A stretch of 64,000 bases of DNA from Clostridia bacterium (GTDB taxonomy: Bacteria > Bacillota > Clostridia > Christensenellales > Borkfalkiaceae). Position numbers and translations under genes: made by a program. Below the pieces are notes generated by a model. That model saw nothing but the letters and a program-made list of their open reading frames with translations. It was not told where the DNA came from and searched no databases. Position 1 is the stretch's first letter; every line of letters starts with the position of its first letter. The DNA lies in NCBI GenBank assembly GCA_017886545.1, contig JAGHJS010000028.1, forward strand, positions 116,423 to 180,422, in the 5' to 3' direction. Shown one piece after another: positions 9,006 through 17,740 of the stretch.

Positions 9006-10055
9006 TTATAAAACCGTCAGCTTTTTGTCAGTTTTCATAAAGCTCACCGCGCCGTTTGCGGTAAGAAATACCGTATCTTCGATGCGTATCCCGAATTTTC
9101 CTTCAAAGTATACGCCCGGCTCAATGGAAAAGACCATATTTTCCCGCAGCCTGCGCGCTCCCGAAGGACCGAGCGTCGGGCTTTCGTGGATATTCACGCC
9201 GATCCCGTGCCCGAGCGAGTGCGTAAAGAACTTGTCCAGCCCCTTTTTCCGCAGGCAGCCGCGCGCAAGCTCGTCCGCCTCACGCCCCGTCATTCCGACG
9301 CGCACACGCGAAAGCGCTTCGTTATGCGCACTTAATACGGCTGCATACGCCTCCTCAAATGCGCCGTCGCCTTTTCCGAACAAAAAGGTGCGCGTGATAT
9401 CCGAACAATAACCGCCGACTTTGCATCCGAAATCCAGCAATACAGGCATGCCCTTTTTCAGACCCGTCTGATCGGGATGATGATGCGGAACGGACGTATT
9501 CGGTCCGAAGGCGGCGATCGTTTCGAAAGAACGGTCCTCCGCCCCGCAGCGCCGCATCTCGTATTCGAGAAGGGCCGCCGTATCGTTTTCCGTCATTCCC
9601 TCTTTCAGCTGAGCCAACAGACGGATGTACGCCTCCTCGGCGACAGAGCAAGCACGCGCGATCAGCGCCGACTCCTCTTCGCTTTTCACTTCCATCGCAT
9701 CGATAAAGGCGGGCATGCTGTCAACGGGTTTGAACCCGTATTTTCGAAGAAGCAGCATCTGCGGCACAGTCGTCCTTTCAAAGGGTACTGCCAGCTTTTT
9801 GATTTTTTTGCTCTTGATATAATCGAGAACGGCGTCCGCCGACCTTGCTATCTCCACGCCGATGTACTGCCCCTTCATGGCAGCTTTCGCACTTTCGGCA
9901 TAGCGCGGATCGGTAAATAAAATGCTCTCCTGCGCGTCCGTATAGACAAATCCGAAACTGCTCGGATACCCCGTCAGATAAAAACGCAGATCGGAACTTT
10001 CCGTAAGCATTGCATCCGCACCGACTTCCCGAAATAATTTTTTCGTAAAGTCCAT
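9006..10055 (-). CDS. M24 aminopeptidase, Xaa-Pro peptidase family
   Basis: A 349-residue creatinase-fold metallopeptidase with an N-terminal domain (about 1-115) and a pita-bread catalytic domain. Metal ligands are all visible: LLDFGCKVGGYCSDITRTF (two Asp), HSLGHGIG (His), SIEPGVY (Glu) and RIEDT (Glu). PHHHPDQ forms part of the substrate pocket. It releases N-terminal residues before proline. The start ATG 10055 has no Shine-Dalgarno sequence and lies seven bases past a -10 box, so the mRNA appears leaderless. Confidence 0.92.
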   Translation of the reverse strand: MDFTKKLFREVGADAMLTESSDLRFYLTGYPSSFGFVYTDAQESILFTDPRYAESAKAAMKGQYIGVEIARSADAVLDYIKSKKIKKLAVPFERTTVPQMLLLRKYGFKPVDSMPAFIDAMEVKSEEESALIARACSVAEEAYIRLLAQLKEGMTENDTAALLEYEMRRCGAEDRSFETIAAFGPNTSVPHHHPDQTGLKKGMPVLLDFGCKVGGYCSDITRTFLFGKGDGAFEEAYAAVLSAHNEALSRVRVGMTGREADELARGCLRKKGLDKFFTHSLGHGIGVNIHESPTLGPSGARRLRENMVFSIEPGVYFEGKFGIRIEDTVFLTANGAVSFMKTDKKLTVL

Positions 10056-10061
10056 GCGTTT

Positions 10062-10091
10062 ATTTTAACAGATTTTACGATATAAGTCAAT
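10062..10091 (-). promoter_or_regulatory. pepQ-like gene promoter (leaderless)
   Basis: Minus strand TTGACT at about 10085-10090, 17 bases, then TAAAAT (10062-10067). The ATG begins seven bases after the -10 box, at the expected transcription start. Confidence 0.65.
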
Positions 10092-10156
10092 TATCTCCGT
10101 GCTCTTTGCGCACAAACGCCGCATTTTCGGCAATCTCAAGCCGCTCTCCCTGCATT

Positions 10157-11014
10157 TCAGCGAACTGCCGCAGCCTGTTCATACATGCGTTTCATCGCCA
10201 ATGCGTCCTCCGCCTGCGTCCCCGCCGATTCGCTGACGATATACGGCTCGAGTTTCAGCTTTACGAGCGCGGAGGCGAGCGGCGCAAATTCGGGGCCGTA
10301 CTGCGTATCTTCAAACGTGAGATGACGGATCTCCCCTTTCCCGCCGTACTGGATCTTGGAAAAATGCACATGAAAATGCTTGACCCGTTCATACCCGAGT
10401 TCCGCGATCATATATTCAAGACGGGCAAGATAGTCCTCTTCGGTACGGAGGCTCCCCTGCTCGCGTGCGTTCAGATGCCCGAAATCGACTGCCGGCAGGA
10501 ACACCTTATCGATCTTGCAAAAGCGCACGATCTCCTCCAGCGTGCCGATCTGCGCGATCTTCCCCATCGTTTCGGGGCAGAAAAGAAGGTTTTCAAGCCC
10601 GGACGCATAGATGCGTTCGCACAGGCGTTTGAGCCGCTCTTCGGTCAGTGCCACCGCCTCCTCGCGGGAAAGTTTACCCTGCGTGGCGCTGTGGAACACG
10701 CACCGCCTGCCGCCCATCTGTGCCAGCACTCTGCCGCTGTCCAGCACATATCCGTACGAATTCTCCGCACTTTCCTCGGCGGGGTTCGCAAAATTGATAT
10801 AGTACGGCGCATGCACGCTGATCTCTACGCCTGCCTCCGCAAACGCGTTTCCGATCGAATGCGCCTTTGCTTCCGTCATGCGTACGCCGCGTCCGAAAGA
10901 ATATTCAAAGCAATCCAGCCCCATGCCGCGCACGAATGCCGCCGACTGCTCCGTATGGGAATATCCCGCCGCATAAAAACTTTCGCTGTTGCCGCTCGGC
11001 CCGAATTTGATCAT
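10157..11014 (-). CDS. AP endonuclease family 2 (endonuclease IV-like) TIM-barrel protein
   Basis: A 285-residue xylose-isomerase-like TIM barrel. ISVHAPYYIN, CVFHSATQ, LLFCPETMG, VDFGHLNA, HFHVHFSK and IVSESAG correspond to the successive zinc-ligand strands of endonuclease IV (His, Glu, Asp, His, His and Glu positions). It probably cleaves DNA at abasic sites. The ATG overlaps the ribF stop by four bases (ATGA), so translation is coupled. About 285 residues is normal. A sugar-isomerase-like role is possible but less likely. Confidence 0.8.
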   Translation of the reverse strand: MIKFGPSGNSESFYAAGYSHTEQSAAFVRGMGLDCFEYSFGRGVRMTEAKAHSIGNAFAEAGVEISVHAPYYINFANPAEESAENSYGYVLDSGRVLAQMGGRRCVFHSATQGKLSREEAVALTEERLKRLCERIYASGLENLLFCPETMGKIAQIGTLEEIVRFCKIDKVFLPAVDFGHLNAREQGSLRTEEDYLARLEYMIAELGYERVKHFHVHFSKIQYGGKGEIRHLTFEDTQYGPEFAPLASALVKLKLEPYIVSESAGTQAEDALAMKRMYEQAAAVR

Positions 11015-11892
11015 CGAATCGTCTCCAGATCGCGTCTGAGCTGCGCCGCAAGCTCAGACGCGTTTTCAAATTTCCGCACAGGGCGGATGTAAAAATCAAA
11101 ACATACGGTCAGCTCCCTGCCGTACAGGTCGCCCGTAAATCCGTCAAAAAATGATTCCAGCACGATACGCGCGTCGCCGAAGGTCGGACGGGCGCCGTAA
11201 TTGGCGATCCCGCGGTACGTTCTTCCTCCGATCTTTGCAGAAACGGCATAAACGCCTTCGCACAGCGGATATTTTTCGGGATCGACGTGAATGTTTGCCG
11301 TGGGGAAGCCCATTTTCCTGCCTACATGCCGCCCCTCGGTCGCGACCGTGCCCGTAATAAAATACCTGCCGCCCAAAAGTTCCGCAAGCCGCGGCATATC
11401 ACCCTCACGCAGATATTGTTTCGCGAGCGTTGCTGCAGCCTTTTCCGAACCGAAGGCGACCGCCGGCTGCGGATACAGCGCGATGCCGTGCTCTGCGGCA
11501 AAAGCAGAAAGTTCAGCGACGCCGCATGCCGCGCCCCTGCCGTAGGTATAGTCCTCCCCGTAGACGAACGCCCGTACGGGCAGAGCGGCGCACACATGCT
11601 CCAAAAAAGCCGCCCCTTCCGTGGCGCGGAACGCCGCGTCAAACTGTGCGGCATACACAAAGTCCACCCCGAGGGAGGCAAGCAACGTACAGCGCTCGGA
11701 AAACGTGAAGATCTGCCCGCCGTTCTTTCCGTCATAAAACGTCGTCAGCCCGACGAGCAACCCCTCACGCGCGGCGATCTCTTTCGCCGCAGCGATCAGC
11801 GCCCTGTGACCGATATGCACGCCGTCGAAATAGCCGAGCAGCAGCACACACGGCTCACCTGACGAACCGTCTTTATAATCAATGATGCGCAA
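11011..11892 (-). CDS. ribF: Bifunctional riboflavin kinase / FAD synthetase
   Basis: A 293-residue RibF. The N-terminal FAD synthetase (nucleotidyltransferase) has LLLGYFDGVHIGHRALI, with the HIGH-type motif. The C-terminal kinase has GRKMGFPTANIHVD, VYAV, GIANYGARPTFG and VLESFFDGFTGDLYG. It converts riboflavin to FMN and FAD. It begins with TTG at 11892, after GAGG in the end of truB. The terminal base overlap with the nfo-like gene implies coupled translation. Confidence 0.95.
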   Translation of the reverse strand: MRIIDYKDGSSGEPCVLLLGYFDGVHIGHRALIAAAKEIAAREGLLVGLTTFYDGKNGGQIFTFSERCTLLASLGVDFVYAAQFDAAFRATEGAAFLEHVCAALPVRAFVYGEDYTYGRGAACGVAELSAFAAEHGIALYPQPAVAFGSEKAAATLAKQYLREGDMPRLAELLGGRYFITGTVATEGRHVGRKMGFPTANIHVDPEKYPLCEGVYAVSAKIGGRTYRGIANYGARPTFGDARIVLESFFDGFTGDLYGRELTVCFDFYIRPVRKFENASELAAQLRRDLETIR

Positions 11893-11904
11893 GCCGTCCT
11901 CACC

Positions 11905-12753
11905 TCACACAAGTTTCGTTCTGGCGCGCGCCTTTCCCTGCTGCACCTGCGCCGTTCCGTAAAACGCCCCGTCCAGATACAATTTGTACAGCCCGTCCGC
12001 CGCCGAAGAAGGAACGGGAACGCCGTTTTTGCACCATGCCGCCTCCGCGTCCGCAAGGTCGAACCGCGGCAGATCGAGCACGGCGTCGGGCGGGATAAGG
12101 ACGGAACGCCAGTTCTCCTTTGTAAGTGCATCGGGGGGAATGCTTTTTTCCAGCAAGAACGGACCGCTTCGTTCGCGGACGAGCGCCGCCATATAGCCGA
12201 CAGTGCCGCATTGTGCGGCTATGTCGCGCGCAAGAGAACGGATGTACGTTCCGCCTCCGCACACGATACGAACCGAAAAAATGCCTTCGCGTTCTTCGCC
12301 CAACAGTTCCAACGCGTCGACGCGTACGCGCTTCGGGGTGAGCGTTACTTCCTTCCCCTGTCTGGCAAGCGTGTAGGCGCGCACGCCGTTTACGCTCTTC
12401 GCGCTGTATGCGGGCGGCATCTGGTCATATTCCCCTACAAACGAAGCAAGCGCCTCGGTAAGCTCTGCCGCAGACGGGATCCGCCCGCCGCTCTTTACCA
12501 CTTCGCCCGCGCGGTCGAGGGTATCCGTTTCGCTCCCGAATGCGAACAGCGCGCGGTAGACCTTCTGCTTCGTAAGCAGATAGTCGAACAGCCGCGTCGC
12601 ATTCCCGACCGCGACGGGCAGGACACCGGAAGCGAGCGGGTCAAGCGTACCCATGTGCCCGCAGGCAAGCCCCGTCGCCCGTTTGACAAAAGAGACGGCG
12701 CGCGCGCTGGACATACCCTCCGGCTTATTCAGATTCAGGATACCGCTCTCCAC
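11905..12753 (-). CDS. truB: tRNA pseudouridine(55) synthase
   Basis: A 282-residue TruB that forms pseudouridine-55 in the tRNA T-loop. GILNLNKPEGMSS starts the fold; GHMGTLDPLASGVLPV contains the catalytic Asp; QMPPAYSAKSVNG and GGGTYIRSLARDI complete the active site. A GTG start at 12753 is chosen because GGAGGAG lies seven bases before it and the family N-terminus begins there; the upstream open frame has no matching sequence. A weak GC hairpin near 12806-12825 separates it from the DHH gene. Confidence 0.94.
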   Translation of the reverse strand: MESGILNLNKPEGMSSARAVSFVKRATGLACGHMGTLDPLASGVLPVAVGNATRLFDYLLTKQKVYRALFAFGSETDTLDRAGEVVKSGGRIPSAAELTEALASFVGEYDQMPPAYSAKSVNGVRAYTLARQGKEVTLTPKRVRVDALELLGEEREGIFSVRIVCGGGTYIRSLARDIAAQCGTVGYMAALVRERSGPFLLEKSIPPDALTKENWRSVLIPPDAVLDLPRFDLADAEAAWCKNGVPVPSSAADGLYKLYLDGAFYGTAQVQQGKARARTKLV

Positions 12754-12826
12754 TGCCACACTCCTCCGCCGCTGTTGCGGGCGGCTGCCCGCCGATACAA
12801 AGAAAGGGCGCCGAAACGCCCGTTTT

Positions 12827-13801
12827 TCAAGTTTCGATGTGCTGTTTGATGGTATACCGAAGTTTATCGACGACCTCTTCCAGGCTGCCCTGCAGCATGC
12901 AGCCGCTTGCAAGGATATGCCCGCCTCCGCCGTACGTTGCGGCGACCGCGTTTACGTCTGCCTTCCCGTTGGAACGCAGCGAGATCTTGAACCGCTCCGT
13001 ACCCGTTTCCAGCAGGCAGACTGCCACTTCGACGCCGACGACCGAGAGCGGAAAATCGATGAACCCTTCGGTCATGTCCGACGTCGCGCCGCATTCTTCG
13101 AGCATCCTGCGCGTGACGCTGATCACGGCGATCTGTCCGCCCTCAAAATAGCGTATGTTCGCCATCGTTCTGCCGAACAGCGCGGCGCGTTCCGCACGCT
13201 GCCGCTTGAACATATTGTACTGGATCGTGTGTATATCCGCCCCGCGCGATACGAGATGCGCCGCTGCCAGAAAGGTGGATTCCGTAACGTTTGCGTGCGC
13301 AAAATTGCCTGTATCCGAACTCAGCCCGAGCAGCAGATAATTTGCCGCCGACGGCGTGAGCGGCGAGAAATAAGCGGACAGCTCCGTCATGATCTCGCAT
13401 GTCGCGGCGCGGTCTTCCACATGATGCCAGTCGCCGAACCTGGTATTGGAGACGTGATGATCGATGTTGAACTTCGTCTTTTTAGCGCGGCAAAACCCTT
13501 CGCAAAGGGCGCCGAGCCGCCGTTCGTCGCTGCAATCGACAGCGATATACGCCTCCGCGCTCTCGTCGGGGACAGAGCTTATTTCCCGCATTCCGTCCAG
13601 AAACCAGAACTTTTCGGGAATCGGCCCTTCGCAGACGACGCGGCAAGCCGTACCGCCGCTTTCCAGCATACACTTCAGCCCCATCGCCGCGCCCAGTGTG
13701 TCGCCGTCGGGGCGCATATGGCAGAAGATGGTCGCACTTTTCAGCTGTTTCAGTTTTTCCGCCATCTCCGCAAGGGAGAGCGCCGCACCGGTCCCGCGCA
13801 A
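12827..13801 (-). CDS. nrnA: DHH/DHHA1 phosphoesterase, NrnA-like (oligoribonuclease/pAp phosphatase)
   Basis: A 324-residue DHH-family enzyme. Motifs: CHMRPDGDTLGAA (Asp pair), IAVDCSD, NIDHHVSNT (the DHH motif), LLLGLSSDTGNF, and the C-terminal DHHA1 signature NAVAATYGGGGHILASGC. NrnA enzymes degrade short RNA and pAp. It begins with TTG at 13801, with GAGGAG eight bases upstream inside the end of rbfA. The rbfA-nrnA-truB order is conserved in Bacillota. Confidence 0.9.
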   Translation of the reverse strand: MRGTGAALSLAEMAEKLKQLKSATIFCHMRPDGDTLGAAMGLKCMLESGGTACRVVCEGPIPEKFWFLDGMREISSVPDESAEAYIAVDCSDERRLGALCEGFCRAKKTKFNIDHHVSNTRFGDWHHVEDRAATCEIMTELSAYFSPLTPSAANYLLLGLSSDTGNFAHANVTESTFLAAAHLVSRGADIHTIQYNMFKRQRAERAALFGRTMANIRYFEGGQIAVISVTRRMLEECGATSDMTEGFIDFPLSVVGVEVAVCLLETGTERFKISLRSNGKADVNAVAATYGGGGHILASGCMLQGSLEEVVDKLRYTIKQHIET

Positions 13802-13803
13802 CT

Positions 13804-14169
13804 TTACTTCTCCTCGTTCTCGTGCAGTTTTTTAATGAGACGGTCGATCTTGTCGCCGTACTCCATCGTGTCGTCCCAAAAGAAATGCAGTTCGGGCACC
13901 GTGCGGGAACGCATGATCTGCGCCAGCTCATGGCGGATAAACCCCGCATGCTCGCAGATAACGGCAAAGGTCGCCTTTGCCGCGGCATCATCCTTGCCGA
14001 GCACGCTGACGTAGAGCTTTGCATTTTTCAGGTCGGGCGAAACGTCCGCCTTGGTGATGCTGACAAGCCCCGCGATCCCGCCGACTTTATCTTTCAGTTT
14101 TGTGGCGATGATCTCAGAGACCGCCCGCTGGTATTCGGCGGACAGCCGCTCGCCGCGCAGACCTTTCAT
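13804..14169 (-). CDS. rbfA: 30S ribosome-binding factor A
   Basis: A 121-residue RbfA with a KH-like fold. The N-terminus RGERLSAEYQRAVSEIIATKLKD, the middle ITKADVSPDLKNAKLYVSV and the end TVPELHFFWDDTMEYGDKIDRLI are typical. It assists 16S rRNA 5'-helix maturation. Unlike most relatives it is separated from infB by about 300 bp that hold palindromic elements (see 14208-14412). Confidence 0.95.
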   Translation of the reverse strand: MKGLRGERLSAEYQRAVSEIIATKLKDKVGGIAGLVSITKADVSPDLKNAKLYVSVLGKDDAAAKATFAVICEHAGFIRHELAQIMRSRTVPELHFFWDDTMEYGDKIDRLIKKLHENEEK

Positions 14170-14207
14170 AATTTTCTCCTAAAAGACCCTGTAAAAAAAT
14201 TCGGGAA

Positions 14208-14412
14208 CCCTTTTCATAATTTAACAATCAAACTGCGCGTTCCAAAGCCACGCCTTTGGAAAAGCGCACTCAATTTGTCGAATGCTTTCGGCTCTATGAA
14301 AAGGGGTGAACGCGCGCTATCCCTTAAAACCGTGAAAGCCGTTTCGGTGCGGAGAGGCAAGCAAGACGAGGAAAACGAGGATTTTCCGAGGGAGTTTACT
14401 AAAACGTAAACG
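14208..14412. repeat. Nested inverted-repeat element between infB and rbfA
   Basis: Outer arms CCCTTTTCATA (14208-14218) and TATGAAAAGGG (14295-14305) enclose a second hairpin, GCGC..TTCCAAAG / CTTTGGAA..GCGC (14235-14267). Further on, GTTTAC-TAAAAC-GTAAAC (14394-14411) is nested inside TTTTCC / GGAAAA. The minus-strand open frame across it (14214-14459) has no credible gene signal. A motif at 14264-14282 recurs near 30582. Looks like an inserted dispersed element; its nature is unknown. Confidence 0.55.
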
Positions 14413-14466
14413 ACCGAGGAAAACCGCAAGTTTGACAAAGTATTGCACCGCATATCCACGGCGAAA

Positions 14467-17133
14467 CTATGCCGGGATCTCCTCTGTAATATAGCACTCG
14501 ATCACATCGCCGACCTTGATACCGTCGAACCCGTCGATGCTGACGCCGCATTCAAACCCGCCGGAAACTTCCTTAACGTCGTCTTTGAAGCGTTTGAGCT
14601 GGCGCACGGCGCCTTCGACGATCATAACGTCATCGCGGTAAATACGCAGCTTGCCGTTGCGCACGAGCTTGCCCTCGGTGACATAGCACCCCGCGACCAT
14701 GCCGACGCCCGTGATACGGAAGGTCTGCAAAACTTCGCACTTGCCCGTCATGACTTCCCTGTACTTCGGCGTGAGCATGCCCTTAAGCGCCGCCTGGATA
14801 TCGTCGAGCAGTTCGTAAATGATGCGGTAGGTCCGCACGTCGACCTTGCTGCGCTCCGCAAGTGCCTTCGCCTTTGTGTCGGGGCGCACATTGAACCCGA
14901 CGACGATCGCATTGGAAGAGTCGGCAAGCATAATATCCGATTCGTTGATCGCGCCGGCGCCGCTGTGCAGCACGTTCACGCGCACTTCATCGTTCGAAAG
15001 CTTCAACAGCGACTGTTTGACCGCTTCGACGGAGCCCTGCACGTCGCCCTTGACAATGATGTTCAGACCTTTGATCTTACCTTCGGCGATCTTGCCGAAC
15101 ACATCGTCCAGCGTCACGCGCGTCTGCGCCTTGACCATGGATTCGCTCTCTTTGCGCTTGCGCTCGTCGGCGACCTGCTTCATCAGCTTATCCTGTTCAA
15201 CGGCAATGATGGAATCGCCCGCGTTCGGGACTTCTTCCAAGCCGAGAATGGAAACAGCCATGGACGGGCCAGCCGCTTTGACCGTTCTGCCCTTATCGTC
15301 GATCATGGCGCGGACTCTGCCGATCGTCGTACCGGAGATCACATTGTCGCCCGTATGCAGCGTACCGTTCTGAATGAGCACGGACGCGACGGGACCTTTG
15401 CCTTTATCCAGCTTTGCTTCGATGATCGTGCCGCGTGCCGCCGCATCGGGATTCGCGGTGAGTTCTTTGACTTCCGCAACGAGATTGATCGTTTCAAGCA
15501 GTTTGTCGATCCCTTCGCCCGTCTTTGCGGACACAGGAACGATGATCGTATCGCCGCCCCATTCTTCAGGGGTCAGACCGTTGTTGACAAGTTCGCGCCG
15601 CACGCGCTCGACGTCCGCCTCGGGCTTATCGATCTTGTTTACGGCTACGATGATGGGGACATCCGCCGCTTTGGAGTGATTGATCGCCTCTACCGTCTGC
15701 GGCATGATGCCGTCGTCCGCCGCAACGACCAGGACAACAATATCCGTAACGGACGCACCGCGCGCACGCATGGCGGTAAACGCTTCGTGCCCCGGCGTAT
15801 CGAGGAAGGTGATCGTCTTGCCGTCGACCGTAACGGAGTATGCGCCGATATGCTGCGTAATGCCGCCCGCTTCGCCTGCCGTAACGTTGGTGCTGCGGAT
15901 CTTGTCGAGCAGCGACGTTTTGCCGTGGTCGACGTGCCCCATAACGGTGACCACGGGCGGGCGCGTGACCAACTTCCCTTCACCCGCATTCTCGCCGTTA
16001 TAGATCTCGCCGAGAAGTTCTTCCGCCGTCTTTTCGGGCTTATACTCCAGCTCGATCCCGAGATCGGAGGCAATATATGCCGCCGTATCGTAATCGAGCG
16101 AGTCGTTTATGGTCTTCATGATGCCCTCTTTGAAGAGGCGCTTTGTGATCTCGACCGCGGTGATGCCGAGTTTTTCGCTCAGGACTTTAAGCGGGATATT
16201 TTCACTGGTGACGACTGCATGATCGATCTTGATCGTCTGCGATGCGGCTTGTTTCTGCTTCTTTACGCGCAGCTTGCGGTAACCGCTTTTATCCTCGTCA
16301 AAATCGGCGGCTGTGACCTGCTGTTTGACAAGAGCGCGCTTGTTCATCGTACGCTTCTGTTCGCTGTACGGCTTATCGTATGTTTTCTTTTTCGGAGCCG
16401 TTTTAGACGGAACAGGCGCTGCAGGAGCCTCGAACCTTCCGCCGCCGGCAGGCCTGGCTCCGCCGATCGGCGGGCGGGGTCCTGTCCCAAACCGCGGAGC
16501 GCCCTGCCCCGCAGGTCTTCCCGCGCCATAGGCGGGTCGACCCTGCCCGTTCGGCTGCGGGCGGCGCGTATCCGAATTTACATATGTGTTCCTGCCCTGC
16601 GGCGCCGATGTGCCGGGACGGGAAACGAACTGCCTGGGAGGCTGCTGCGGCTGCGCAGGCTGCCGCGGCGGAAGCGGCCTTGCCGCCTTGGGAGGCTGCT
16701 GTGCGGCGGGTTCCTGCGGCTGCTGCACGGGTTGCGGCTTCACCTCTGTTTTCGGCGCGTCGGTCGCCTGTACGGGCGGTTCCGGTTTTACCGCCTGTTC
16801 TTTTTCCTCTGCGGCGGGCGCGGGTTTTGCCTCACCCTTTGCTTGCTCGGCAGCCTTTTCCGACTCCGCAGCCGCGGCTGCCGCGCGCGCTTCTTCGGCA
16901 TGCTTTGCTGCCTCTTCACGGGCGGCTTTCAATTCGGCTTCGCGGCGGGCTTCCTCAGCCTCGGCGGCACGCTTGCGTGCCTCTTCCTCGAATTCGGAAA
17001 GCTGTTTGAGGATGTCGTTTACCTTCCGCTCCGTTCCCTGCACGTCTTTCAGCAGCGCGGCGATCCCGTCCGCACCCAAAAGCGAGGTGATCCCCTCAAT
17101 ATTCGCGTAATTGTTTTTCTTCGCTTCTGCCAT
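14467..17133 (-). CDS. infB: Translation initiation factor IF-2
   Basis: An 888-residue IF-2, which delivers initiator tRNA to the 30S subunit. Residues 1 to about 100 are a charged, Ala/Glu/Lys-rich helix, about 100-250 a Pro/Gln/Gly-rich disordered stretch, then the IF2_N domain ([25 protein letters not shown]). The G domain has [17 protein letters not shown] and NKIDKPEAD, followed by domains II-IV ending [15 protein letters not shown]. The long low-complexity N-terminus explains the high GC there. Confidence 0.97.
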   Translation of the reverse strand: MAEAKKNNYANIEGITSLLGADGIAALLKDVQGTERKVNDILKQLSEFEEEARKRAAEAEEARREAELKAAREEAAKHAEEARAAAAAAESEKAAEQAKGEAKPAPAAEEKEQAVKPEPPVQATDAPKTEVKPQPVQQPQEPAAQQPPKAARPLPPRQPAQPQQPPRQFVSRPGTSAPQGRNTYVNSDTRRPQPNGQGRPAYGAGRPAGQGAPRFGTGPRPPIGGARPAGGGRFEAPAAPVPSKTAPKKKTYDKPYSEQKRTMNKRALVKQQVTAADFDEDKSGYRKLRVKKQKQAASQTIKIDHAVVTSENIPLKVLSEKLGITAVEITKRLFKEGIMKTINDSLDYDTAAYIASDLGIELEYKPEKTAEELLGEIYNGENAGEGKLVTRPPVVTVMGHVDHGKTSLLDKIRSTNVTAGEAGGITQHIGAYSVTVDGKTITFLDTPGHEAFTAMRARGASVTDIVVLVVAADDGIMPQTVEAINHSKAADVPIIVAVNKIDKPEADVERVRRELVNNGLTPEEWGGDTIIVPVSAKTGEGIDKLLETINLVAEVKELTANPDAAARGTIIEAKLDKGKGPVASVLIQNGTLHTGDNVISGTTIGRVRAMIDDKGRTVKAAGPSMAVSILGLEEVPNAGDSIIAVEQDKLMKQVADERKRKESESMVKAQTRVTLDDVFGKIAEGKIKGLNIIVKGDVQGSVEAVKQSLLKLSNDEVRVNVLHSGAGAINESDIMLADSSNAIVVGFNVRPDTKAKALAERSKVDVRTYRIIYELLDDIQAALKGMLTPKYREVMTGKCEVLQTFRITGVGMVAGCYVTEGKLVRNGKLRIYRDDVMIVEGAVRQLKRFKDDVKEVSGGFECGVSIDGFDGIKVGDVIECYITEEIPA

Positions 17134-17138
17134 ATTTG

Positions 17139-17465
17139 CTAACCGTTGCCTCCCGGATATTTTATGAATTCATCCTCCGCGCACGAAAGGATCGCCTTTG
17201 CGAGCCCCTCGTCGCGTACCGCCGCAAGCTTGCAGTTTTCCTTCCCGACCAGCTGTTCCAGCCGCTTCCCCTCGGAAACAAGCAGTGCGCAGCCAAATTT
17301 CATCGCAAGCCTTTGTGCATTTTTCTTCGTGTTGTCGGATGCGCTTTGGCACAGCAATAAAAGGTATAACCCTTTTTTCTGTACCTCGATCGCATTTGCC
17401 CCGCACGTCAGCTTCCCCGCTTTCCTGCAAAAACCGATGTAGCTTTCCGCTTTACTTCTTTGCAA
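17139..17465 (-). CDS. ylxQ: L7Ae-family ribosomal-like protein YlxQ
   Basis: A 108-residue L7Ae/L30e-fold RNA-binding protein: SYIGFCRKAGKLTCGANAIEVQKKGLYLLLLCQSAS, then KKNAQRLAMKFGCALLVSEGKRLEQLVGKENCKLAAV. It begins with TTG at 17465, with GAGGAGG six bases before, and overlaps the end of ylxR by 14 bp. Six bases separate its stop from infB. Its role is kink-turn RNA binding by family; the precise target is uncertain. Confidence 0.88.
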   Translation of the reverse strand: MQRSKAESYIGFCRKAGKLTCGANAIEVQKKGLYLLLLCQSASDNTKKNAQRLAMKFGCALLVSEGKRLEQLVGKENCKLAAVRDEGLAKAILSCAEDEFIKYPGGNG

Positions 17466-17721
17466 AAAAGTCCTCCTCGATTTTCGCGTAGACCTCCGCC
17501 GGGACCTCGCAGGAAAACGCTTTATTCAAAAGCCTTCCCTTTTTCAGCTTTGCGATACATGCGGAGTCGTTGCAGATATAGGCGCCCCTGCCCGCCGCCT
17601 TGCCCGAAAAATCGATAAACACATCCCCCTCTTTGGGTTTGACGATGCGCAGCATCTCTTTTTTCGGTTTCATTTCCCGGCAGGCAACGCACATGCGCAT
17701 AGGGATCTTTTTTGCTTTCAC
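17452..17721 (-). CDS. ylxR: YlxR-family RNA-binding/regulatory protein (RnpM type)
   Basis: Eighty-nine residues from GTG 17721, which has AGGAGG seven bases upstream; the open frame further upstream overlaps nusA and is not YlxR-like. Core motifs: MRMCVACREMKPKKEMLRIVK, GRGAYICNDSACIAKLKKGRLLNKAF. YlxR proteins bind RNA; some bind RNase P RNA. The gene starts 20 bp after the nusA stop and overlaps ylxQ. Confidence 0.9.
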   Translation of the reverse strand: MKAKKIPMRMCVACREMKPKKEMLRIVKPKEGDVFIDFSGKAAGRGAYICNDSACIAKLKKGRLLNKAFSCEVPAEVYAKIEEDFFAKK

Positions 17722-17740
17722 AAAGCCGCCTCCTGCTGTA

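Noticed and set aside
14214..14459. Minus-strand frame of 81 codons between infB and rbfA
   Set aside because: It runs through the palindromic element, lacks a ribosome site, and its composition follows the repeats; treated as spurious.
14443..17142. Long plus-strand open frame across infB
   Set aside because: It is the complement of a full-length, motif-complete IF-2 gene; long antisense frames are expected at this GC content.
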